Assembly: GCA_964429135.1 (NCBI GenBank) | Contig: CAYSAU010000018.1 | Coordinates: forward strand, 1-64,000 | Length of the DNA stretch: 64,000 nt | Source of the DNA: CAZSDU01 sp964429135 | Lineage (GTDB): Bacteria; Bacteroidota; Bacteroidia; Bacteroidales; FEN-979 | Direction of reading: 5' to 3' | Shown here: piece after piece, positions 41,434 through 49,105 of the stretch | Position numbering within the stretch: position 1 is the first letter of the stretch | Layout of the letters: each line of letters begins with the position of its first letter | Notes under the pieces: generated by a model | The model's input: only the letters and a program-made list of their open reading frames with translations | Told to the model about the DNA's origin: nothing | Database searches by the model: none | Made by a program: the position numbers and the translations under genes

Positions 41434-42906
41434 ATGCGAATGGTAAAAAAGCTGGTTTGTTGTATGGTGTTTATCGTCTTACTGGCCTTTGGTTTACAGC
41501 ATGTCTTCAAAGGAGTGGATGAAAAACCCCTTCATGGATTTTTTATTGACAAGGTGGAGCCACCGGAAGTAAAGCGTTTTACCTGGGACAGATGGTTCAG
41601 AGGGGAATTTCAGCAGGAATTTATGGATCGGATTGAACATCATATAGGGTTTAGAAAATCCTTGTTGAGATTACGTAATCAATGGGATTACAGCTTATTC
41701 AGAATCTGTCATGCCGAAGGTTTTATCGCCGGAAAGAATGATTACCTGTATGAAGAGGATTATATTTTTGAATATACAGGTGAATTTTTTATCGGAGAAA
41801 AGACTTTGGAAAAAAAGATGTCCCGATTAAAAAATGTGTACGATAGTCTCCAGTCGCATCAAATTGAACTGATCTTTGTTTTTGAACCTGGTAAAGCCAG
41901 CGTTATGCCCGAGTTTATTCCGGGGCGCTATCATCCGCGACAAAGAACCTTGTCCAATTATGAATGGATTAAAACGAAGGCAGTATCGCTGGGTTTACCC
42001 TTTCTTGATTTGAATGATTATTTCAAACAAGTCAGAGATACATCCCGCTACCCGGTTTTTCCGAAATATGGGATGCATTGGAGTATTTATGGGGTAGCCC
42101 TGGCCGCAGACACCCTGAAAAAATATATCGAACAAAGAACATCCTCAAGGCTTCCGGAAATTTCCATCGAGCGGATAGTGCTTTCCGACACGGCCAGGCT
42201 GACCGACAACGATATCGGCGAGATACTCAATCTTTGTTTGCCCCTGCCTAAAACCCTGGGTGCCTATCCGGTTTTAAAAATTGAAGACGATCCCCAAAAA
42301 AGAAATTTATCGGTATTGGTTATAGCCGATAGTTATTATGTAAATTTCTGTAAGGGAAAAATTTCCGATCAGTTGTTTAAAAATCAGGAGTACTGGTATT
42401 ACAACAACAAATTATATCCTTATCATCATAATAATCCTCCTGTGTACGTGGATAAATCGGAATTGCTTTCAACTTATAAGAAGTTCGATGTCATCCTTTT
42501 GATGATCTCTGAAATCAATATGCATAATGGATTCTGGAATTTTGCTGATGAAGCTTACCTGGCTTTTCATCCGGAAACCAGTGATGATAAGGTTTATAGT
42601 ACGGAAAATGAAATCCGCAATGATAGAAACTGGTTCAGGTTTTTAGTGAAAAAAGCCAAAAGGCAGCATCGCCCACTCGAAGAAATTATCAGAAATGATG
42701 CAGAATATACCTTCTACAATAATTATCAAGAGATAAAAGGGAAAACCCGGCAAGACAGCATTATATATCTGGTCCTGTCCATATATCAGAATCAGGAATG
42801 GCTTTCAGCTGTTGAAAAGAAAGCAAAGGAGCGGAATGTATCCCTGGATACCATGCTTTACCGTGATGCGAATTATCTGTATGACCAATCAAAACAAAAT
42901 CCTTAA
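41434..42906 (+). CDS. AlgJ/AlgX-like protein, copy 2, with C-terminal repeat domain
   Basis: 490 residues. An N-terminal membrane segment (LVCCMVFIVLLAFGLQHVF) precedes a domain paralogous to copy 1. FRKSLLRLRNQWDYSLF matches FRPDLVRLHNQIDFSLF, and AGKNDYLYEEDYIFEYTGEFF matches VGKNNYLFEEPYIKAYLGHDF. KYGMHWSIYGVALAAD again has Gly where AlgX has Asp, and the Ser site is VIADSYYV. From about residue 385 a tail absent from copy 1 contains two related units: NWFRFLVKKAKRQHRPLEEI with NDAEYTFY, and EWLSAVEKKAKERNVSLDTM with RDANYLYD. The tail may be a helical docking module. Its function is unknown. Confidence 0.8.
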   Translation: MRMVKKLVCCMVFIVLLAFGLQHVFKGVDEKPLHGFFIDKVEPPEVKRFTWDRWFRGEFQQEFMDRIEHHIGFRKSLLRLRNQWDYSLFRICHAEGFIAGKNDYLYEEDYIFEYTGEFFIGEKTLEKKMSRLKNVYDSLQSHQIELIFVFEPGKASVMPEFIPGRYHPRQRTLSNYEWIKTKAVSLGLPFLDLNDYFKQVRDTSRYPVFPKYGMHWSIYGVALAADTLKKYIEQRTSSRLPEISIERIVLSDTARLTDNDIGEILNLCLPLPKTLGAYPVLKIEDDPQKRNLSVLVIADSYYVNFCKGKISDQLFKNQEYWYYNNKLYPYHHNNPPVYVDKSELLSTYKKFDVILLMISEINMHNGFWNFADEAYLAFHPETSDDKVYSTENEIRNDRNWFRFLVKKAKRQHRPLEEIIRNDAEYTFYNNYQEIKGKTRQDSIIYLVLSIYQNQEWLSAVEKKAKERNVSLDTMLYRDANYLYDQSKQNP

Positions 42907-42923
42907 TATTGTACAGGAACAAA

Positions 42924-44717
42924 ATGAATATGAAGAAAAAAAGGTACTTGATTGCCTTGGGTGTTTTACTTCCCTTGTCTATTATTGCGGTGACCCTGGG
43001 GCTGAAATACTTTCCCTTGAACAAAGTGGTCAGTATTCCTTCCTCTTCAGAAAAAGAATTTCTTAATTCTCAAAAAATCCATGCTCAGGCGCCTAATAGC
43101 CTGTATTTTGATTTTGAAGTGGATCCCGGGAAACCGACACCTGATGGTTTTTATAAAGGAATAGCTCATTCTGGTCTCTTTTCGGCCAAAGCTTTCGGGC
43201 AAAACAGCTTTGGCGCAGCGATTGAGCGTACTGCCAGAGAGATAGGAGTGGAAAACCTGAAAGAAGTTTCCCTCAGTACCTGGGTTTATGTTTTTCCAAC
43301 AACCAAGGAAGTCAATGCAACTTTTGTTTTGGCAGCTTCTAACGAATTGGGCGTGAATATTTGCTGGAAAGGAGTCGGTTTGTCAGGTACAGGAATCCCA
43401 TGTGGGAAATGGTTTAAAATCAGCGGGAAACTTGACCTCAGTGAAGTACAATTCAAACCTGAATATAAACTGAAAATTTATTTCTGGAACAACAGTCCGA
43501 CAGATATTCTCGTGGATGATTATTATATGGTCTTCGGAAGTCAGCCTGACCGGCGTGGAGATACTGTTTTCGTGGACATGACGAAAGAAACCTCCTTTAA
43601 CCCCCGCCTTAATTTCCCGCCATTTCCCACGGTATCGCTTGAAAGGGTTCATGGCTGGAAAAAAATGAAGGAAATTTCTCCCTCTGACAAAATCATTTCC
43701 GGTGATTTTCTTAATGATCAAGAGCATTTGGAGGAAATTCTGGTTGTTCATAAGGGATTAAAGCCATTCTTTTTATTATTCTGTGCGAGTTCAACCGAGA
43801 TTCGGAAAATTCCTTTCCATACCCCGTCATCAGCTTTGCCTTTTTTTACATCCGGCAATATCTGGAAGGGAAAATTCTTAGCTACGCAGGGAGAACAACT
43901 CCTCATGGCATCTGAAAATGGCATGATGCTCGGTAAGTTTACCAACAGTAAAGGCCCCTGTGCTTCAGAATCGGGAATCATTTTTAATATTGTTTGGCAG
44001 TCTTTCGATAAAAAGCTGTCGGGGATATATATGAAGGATAATCAATGGGTTTTTCCCGGTGATTTCAATAAGGATGGAATCAGCGAATTGCTCTTACTGA
44101 TGGACCATGGATATTGGAAAATTCTGCAATTTGACCAGGCAAAAAAAGACTCCTGGAAAATTCTGGCCGAAGGCGACAGGAATCCGGTCAGGGAATGGGA
44201 CCGGTCAGTTTTCGAAATCGGCTTATCCGTGGATCATTTTCTCGCCGATATAGGGCAGGATGTCATACTTTCGGTCGTGAAAAATAAACAGACTGGGAAA
44301 TCCGATTATTCCCTTCGTTGGTATCATTCAAGCGGCGGGAAATTTGAATCGAAATACCCTGAAAAATCTGAATATTTTGGGAAAACCATTGGACTTGACA
44401 CCCTGAAACCAACGGATCGTTTTTTTACTTCAGCCTCAGAGTCCGGACAGGGACGGATGGTATTACGTTATAACCGCGACTGGCGGTTCGACCTGAAACA
44501 ACTGACATTTAATGATACCGCTTTTCAGATTCAGGCCAATGTCGATTTCCATGGTTATGATAAGGATCATAACCCAAAGTATTATGAATCACTCCGGATA
44601 ATTCCAGGAAAATATACCGTTCAGGGGAATACCACTTACTTTATCCTGGGTTCAAATAAAGAAGAAACAACAGAACTCCCGGATGTTATGGAATTATATT
44701 CATTCCCTCAAAAATGA
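42924..44717 (+). CDS. Membrane-anchored lectin-like / FG-GAP-like protein
   Basis: 597 residues from ATG 42924; ATG 42930 is equally possible. One N-terminal helix (YLIALGVLLPLSIIAVTLGL) anchors it. Residues about 55-205 form a jelly-roll-like beta domain (LYFDFEVDPGKPTPDGFYKG, LSTWVYVF, VNICWKGVG, KLKIYFWNNSPTDILVDDYY). Later, WVFPGDFNKDGISELLLLMDHGYW is an FG-GAP/VCBS-type Ca2+-binding blade motif, and the remainder probably forms a propeller. No enzyme signature is seen. It may bind the glycan handled by its neighbours. It ends with a 4-bp ATGA overlap with the GH16-like gene, so the two are coupled. Confidence 0.7.
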   Translation: MNMKKKRYLIALGVLLPLSIIAVTLGLKYFPLNKVVSIPSSSEKEFLNSQKIHAQAPNSLYFDFEVDPGKPTPDGFYKGIAHSGLFSAKAFGQNSFGAAIERTAREIGVENLKEVSLSTWVYVFPTTKEVNATFVLAASNELGVNICWKGVGLSGTGIPCGKWFKISGKLDLSEVQFKPEYKLKIYFWNNSPTDILVDDYYMVFGSQPDRRGDTVFVDMTKETSFNPRLNFPPFPTVSLERVHGWKKMKEISPSDKIISGDFLNDQEHLEEILVVHKGLKPFFLLFCASSTEIRKIPFHTPSSALPFFTSGNIWKGKFLATQGEQLLMASENGMMLGKFTNSKGPCASESGIIFNIVWQSFDKKLSGIYMKDNQWVFPGDFNKDGISELLLLMDHGYWKILQFDQAKKDSWKILAEGDRNPVREWDRSVFEIGLSVDHFLADIGQDVILSVVKNKQTGKSDYSLRWYHSSGGKFESKYPEKSEYFGKTIGLDTLKPTDRFFTSASESGQGRMVLRYNRDWRFDLKQLTFNDTAFQIQANVDFHGYDKDHNPKYYESLRIIPGKYTVQGNTTYFILGSNKEETTELPDVMELYSFPQK

Positions 44718-46648
44718 ACCGAATGAAAATGAACTTGACGTTTTTACTCATGGGGATATTGCCGATGACAGGAATCCATTCCGGCTGTAATCAGAATCCC
44801 AGCTCCGCTCAGGTGGTTACGGATCAGTTTATTGTCAGAGATTTTACCCCTCTGACCAACTGGAATATTGAAAAACCATTGTACCTCGATTATTCAGGTG
44901 CCAAGGAAAATGGGTTTGTTATTCCCTCGTCCCGTCAAACAGCAGATGGTTTTTTTGACCTGGAGTTCAGTATAAAAAATACAGGAAAAGAGGCAACAGA
45001 ATTTTATTATAAAATATATTACCAGAATGAATCCTATAAATTTAATGAAAGGTCTGACCAGGATACAGCAAAACAGCATCCTTATGCCTGGGAAAATTTT
45101 TACGGAAGCTGGGAAAATGTAGCGACTACCATGTTAAAAACGGATGTTATTCCTGCTGATGATCAATTTTATAAGATTACAAACAAGTTCAGGATCGTTG
45201 GCAATCCAAGGGATGAACAACGTTATTACCTGAACGGTAAAAATGACCGTTGGAAAAGAAACCCCAGGGTTGGAAAATATAGTTTTTTACTGGTGGTAAC
45301 CGTGGCTGAAAACATGGGCGAAAAACGCATCCCCGAGTATATTCAAAACATCGGCTTACCCTCTCCTGAGGGTTTTATAAATCCATATTTTTATTTTAAA
45401 TACGGGGATGGATGTAAGCTTCAGAATACCATAGTGCAGGAGTATCCAGGTCAACTTCTGGTGATGGCCAAACCCGACTTGGGTGGAGGGATTTATATCA
45501 ATCCGAATAATTTCACCAAAGAGACGGCCGATCAATACGGAAATGATCTCTGTGGCCAGGATTCTGCCCTGTATAAAAATGCGGCCTTTGAGCAGTTCAT
45601 CCACTATGTTGATCCTTCGACAAAGATGGATCATATCCCGGTGATTTCAGATGTGCTGAAAGATCAGTACTCAAAGCTGGATTACAATTGGAATAAAAGG
45701 TTCTACCGCAAGGAAGAGCTTATTTCCGTGACGGCTACAACAGCAGCCCGTCCCTGTGAAACTGTCATTTCTGATCCGGTCAACCATAAAATTTCTATCC
45801 GTAACCCTAAAGCTGAATTTGGGAAATGGCAGAAACAAAATGTGGGAATTATCACGCGTCATGGGATGACATACGGGAAATGGACAGTCAAGGCAAAGCT
45901 TACCGAACTCCTGAATGAAAATCAACTGTGGAATGGTATCACCAATGCGATCTGGCTGCTGACCATGGACCAGGGTGACTGGAACCTGAGACGGGATTGC
46001 AACAACGGTGGATATATGGCTAATTATTACGGCGGACAGCAGGATCAAAGAATTAAAAATGTCGGATATTCAGAAATCGATTTTGAAATCCTGAAAACTG
46101 TACCCTACTGCCCGTCCTGGGTACTTCCACCTGCGTATAACCATGGGAATGACGATCAATTTCGGCTGTCAAGCTGGAATGTCTCATTCCCTGAAGAAAT
46201 TATGGCCAATGATAATAAAATCATCGTAGCTTGTACCAACTGGGACATGGCTTGCTGGCAACCGGCTGATTTTCATGATGGGTGCTGGCCGGTGAATTTT
46301 GAAGGCAATACTTTCTGGGCTCATCGCTGGGATAAAAATTACCGGGCTTTGACCGAAAAATCCCTGGAAAGTGATGATGAACTTTTCGGGTCCGACTTTT
46401 ATTATTTTCAGATCGATTGGCAGCCCGAGCGAATTATCTGGAGGATCGGTCCTTCGAAAGAAAAACTCCGGGTTGTGGGATATGAAGATGATAAAGTGAC
46501 TTCCGTTCCCAACAATCAGATGTTGCTGATTATAACCCAGGAATTCCATAATACCAAGTGGTGGATAGGATCTCCCTATGCCCAGGAAAATATTCCTTTC
46601 CCAAAAAATGATATCTTGGGGGAAATTTTAGAATTGACTATTGAATAA
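44714..46648 (+). CDS. GH16-type glycoside hydrolase with large N-terminal domain
   Basis: 644 residues. A signal region ending IHSGC suggests a lipoprotein, with an imperfect lipobox. Residues about 30-350 are an uncharacterised domain (DGFFDLEFSIKNTGKEATEFYYKIYYQNESY and so on). The C-terminal ~290 residues show the GH16 sandwich: GKWTVKAKLTELLNENQLWNGITNAIWLL, then GYSEIDFEILK with E454, D456 and E458 matching the E-x-D-x-E catalytic motif, then YYFQIDWQPERIIWRIG and NNQMLLIITQEF. GH16 enzymes cut or transfer beta-1,3/1,4-linked glucans and galactans. In a synthesis cluster it could trim or release chains, as AlgL does for alginate. Confidence 0.82.
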   Translation: MNRMKMNLTFLLMGILPMTGIHSGCNQNPSSAQVVTDQFIVRDFTPLTNWNIEKPLYLDYSGAKENGFVIPSSRQTADGFFDLEFSIKNTGKEATEFYYKIYYQNESYKFNERSDQDTAKQHPYAWENFYGSWENVATTMLKTDVIPADDQFYKITNKFRIVGNPRDEQRYYLNGKNDRWKRNPRVGKYSFLLVVTVAENMGEKRIPEYIQNIGLPSPEGFINPYFYFKYGDGCKLQNTIVQEYPGQLLVMAKPDLGGGIYINPNNFTKETADQYGNDLCGQDSALYKNAAFEQFIHYVDPSTKMDHIPVISDVLKDQYSKLDYNWNKRFYRKEELISVTATTAARPCETVISDPVNHKISIRNPKAEFGKWQKQNVGIITRHGMTYGKWTVKAKLTELLNENQLWNGITNAIWLLTMDQGDWNLRRDCNNGGYMANYYGGQQDQRIKNVGYSEIDFEILKTVPYCPSWVLPPAYNHGNDDQFRLSSWNVSFPEEIMANDNKIIVACTNWDMACWQPADFHDGCWPVNFEGNTFWAHRWDKNYRALTEKSLESDDELFGSDFYYFQIDWQPERIIWRIGPSKEKLRVVGYEDDKVTSVPNNQMLLIITQEFHNTKWWIGSPYAQENIPFPKNDILGEILELTIE

Positions 46649-46679
46649 ATTAAACCGTATCCAACGAATATGCAGACCC

Positions 46680-49097
46680 ATGATACAAAGGCTGAAACAT
46701 AAACTTCCCGAAATCTTCAGGGATTTTATTCGGATCAGTCTTTCGGTGTCGGCAGTCATATTGCTGATGCGGGTGGCGCAGTATTTTTCACTGTTAATGA
46801 TGCATTCGCTTCCGTTTCATGCAGTCTTCCTTGAATTTCGCGGTTTTTTAATGGATATAATACTCTGGCAGTACGCTTCATGGATATTACTGATTCCCTT
46901 TGTCCTTTTTTCATTGTCAGGGAAATGGATCGGTAGGCTGTTTTTGGGTCTCCTCTCCATGATCCTTCTTTGTGTTGAGTGGGGATTGTTTCAGTATTTC
47001 TCATTGACCATACGCCCACTTGATCAGGTGATTTTTTCCTATACCCTGAAGGAGATGATGATGATTACAGGCAGCTGTGTAAAATTTAACCTGATCACTT
47101 TTCTGCCCTTTATCCTAATATTGATTTTCTTATTCTCTGGTTTCTATTTTTTCCTGAGGATCAAACTGAAGAAAACCCTGCTTCTCTCAATAACGACCGT
47201 AAGCCTCATGACTTTATTCCTGATCGGACCAATTACTCCCAAAGAAAATCAATCTAAAAATCCGTTTGAGTATTATTTGGTTTACAATAAAACAGCATAT
47301 TTTTTAAACAAATGCCGTATTTATTTTACACGTTCACAAAATTCCGGAATTCAATCCGATCTTGATGCCATCATCAAACGGTATCATAGGGATCATCCGG
47401 AATTTAAATTTTTGGGCAACAAATACCCCTTCCTTCACGACGAAAACACTCCTGATGTTCTCGGCGATTTTTTTGATTTTCAAAAGGACAAACCCAATCT
47501 TGTTTTCATCATTGTTGAGTCTCTGTCTTCCTGTTTTATGGGAAATAACGATATTTTCGGAAGTTTTACCCCTTTTCTTGATTCCCTATCAGCCCATAGT
47601 CTCTACTGGAACAATTTTCTCTCTACTGCTGACCGGACTTTTAACGTTTTACCTGCCATGTTTGCTTCCCTTCCACCTGGTGATCCGACCTTTATCAACG
47701 AAGCCGGGAAGATGCCGTATCATTTGTCGATGATTCGATATTTAAGAGAAAACGGATATTATGCCAGCTTTTTTTACAGCGGCGATCCATCTTTTAATTA
47801 TATGGAAGATTTCCTGGAGCGTCAGGGCACAGATTATATTTTACGGACTTTCGGGGTAAAATATAAAAAATATGTAGTCAACGAGGGATACGGATGGGGC
47901 TTCCCGGACTTGGATCTATATCATCGTTCTTTTGAAATCATGGATTCGGTAAAAAAATCCCCACGGCTTGATATTTATCTTACCCTTTCCCTGCATAGCC
48001 CGTTTATCCCTCCACGACAGGATTATTACCTTACATTGTTGGAGGATAGAAGAAAAATGATGAACCCGTCAATGGAATTGCAACAGGATTTGAAAAAGTA
48101 TAAAAACATCTTCTCGACTGTTCTTTATACCGATGATGCGTTAAGAAATTTTTTTGAACATTACAAAGCACGACCGGAATTCAGAAATACAATTTTCATC
48201 ATAACAGGCGATCATGCACTTCCTGAGCTTAACTTGTTCAGGTTCTCTGGTTTGGAGCATTATCATGTTCCGCTGATTATTTTTTCTCCGATGCTGAAAG
48301 CGCCAGTACATTTCCGCTCGGTTTCTTCTCACCTGGATATTACACCTTCTTTTCTTGCGATGTTGAATAAGCGGTTTAACGTTAAAATCCAATCCGTTGC
48401 CCCTTGGATGGGAAGGGGGATAGATACGAACAAAAGTCCTCGCAACATCCACATTCTCCCCTTTATTCTGAACAATAAGGAAATAGTGGAATATGTTAAT
48501 AAGCAATATTATTTTTCTTCTGATGTTGTTCTATTGATCCAACCCGATATAAAATTAAGGAAAATCAGGAATTCTACGTTGTTGCAAAGAATGAGCCGTG
48601 AACTGAATGATTTTAAGGCACTCAACACTTATGTCACGAAACAGAATAAACTGATACCTCCGGAATTATTTTTTAAGGAAATCATTTATACTAAAGAAAT
48701 CCGTTTAAAGGACTCCCTCGTATTTAACCCATCAGACTCCACGGGGGAATTTCGTTCCATGATCCGTGACCTTTCCTTTGGTCCTGAATTTCACACCCTG
48801 AAATTGGAAATTGAATTTCTGGCTGGCAAATTTACAGCGGAACCCAATAAGGATCCGTTAGTTGTACTCGATTTATATCAGAAATCCGGACGACATTTAC
48901 GCTGGCAATCATTTAAAATTCCGGTATCAGAAAAACCTGAGAGATGGTATCCTGTAAAAATAGTAGAGTCCGTAGATCTGACCAGTCTGAACAACAGCGA
49001 AGACTATGTTATGCATATGTACATTTGGAACAGATCCAGGCTGAATTTAAAATTAGACCAACCCAAAGTGAAAATTACAGGGTTTTATACAAAATAA
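46680..49097 (+). CDS. LtaS-like membrane sulfatase-fold transferase with C-terminal jelly-roll
   Basis: 805 residues from ATG 46680. A TTG 39 bp upstream overlapping the GH16-like gene is possible. About five N-terminal helices are followed by an extracytoplasmic alkaline-phosphatase-fold domain. KPNLVFIIVESLSS carries the metal Glu. FLSTADRTFNVLPAMFASLPPG carries the candidate nucleophilic Thr. LTLSLHSPFIPP and FIITGDHALPE supply the Asp-His pair. This layout is that of lipoteichoic acid synthase and related phosphoglycerol or phosphoethanolamine transferases. A C-terminal beta domain (about 690-805), ending MYIWNRSRLNLKLDQPKVKI, resembles that of the 597-residue neighbour. It probably adds a charged head group to the surface glycan or lipid. 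Confidence 0.85.
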   Translation: MIQRLKHKLPEIFRDFIRISLSVSAVILLMRVAQYFSLLMMHSLPFHAVFLEFRGFLMDIILWQYASWILLIPFVLFSLSGKWIGRLFLGLLSMILLCVEWGLFQYFSLTIRPLDQVIFSYTLKEMMMITGSCVKFNLITFLPFILILIFLFSGFYFFLRIKLKKTLLLSITTVSLMTLFLIGPITPKENQSKNPFEYYLVYNKTAYFLNKCRIYFTRSQNSGIQSDLDAIIKRYHRDHPEFKFLGNKYPFLHDENTPDVLGDFFDFQKDKPNLVFIIVESLSSCFMGNNDIFGSFTPFLDSLSAHSLYWNNFLSTADRTFNVLPAMFASLPPGDPTFINEAGKMPYHLSMIRYLRENGYYASFFYSGDPSFNYMEDFLERQGTDYILRTFGVKYKKYVVNEGYGWGFPDLDLYHRSFEIMDSVKKSPRLDIYLTLSLHSPFIPPRQDYYLTLLEDRRKMMNPSMELQQDLKKYKNIFSTVLYTDDALRNFFEHYKARPEFRNTIFIITGDHALPELNLFRFSGLEHYHVPLIIFSPMLKAPVHFRSVSSHLDITPSFLAMLNKRFNVKIQSVAPWMGRGIDTNKSPRNIHILPFILNNKEIVEYVNKQYYFSSDVVLLIQPDIKLRKIRNSTLLQRMSRELNDFKALNTYVTKQNKLIPPELFFKEIIYTKEIRLKDSLVFNPSDSTGEFRSMIRDLSFGPEFHTLKLEIEFLAGKFTAEPNKDPLVVLDLYQKSGRHLRWQSFKIPVSEKPERWYPVKIVESVDLTSLNNSEDYVMHMYIWNRSRLNLKLDQPKVKITGFYTK

Positions 49098-49105
49098 GGG
49101 AGTGT

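Noticed and set aside
44705..44740. A seventh heptamer array at the start of the GH16-like gene (AATGAACCG, AATGAAA, AATGAAC)
   Set aside because: Unit lengths are irregular (9, 7, 7), and Met-Asn-Arg-Met-Lys-Met-Asn starts arise easily by chance, so it was not counted.
44894..46549. Several minus-strand open frames of 60-125 codons under the GH16-like gene
   Set aside because: All are shadows of a strongly supported plus-strand gene and show no coding signs of their own.
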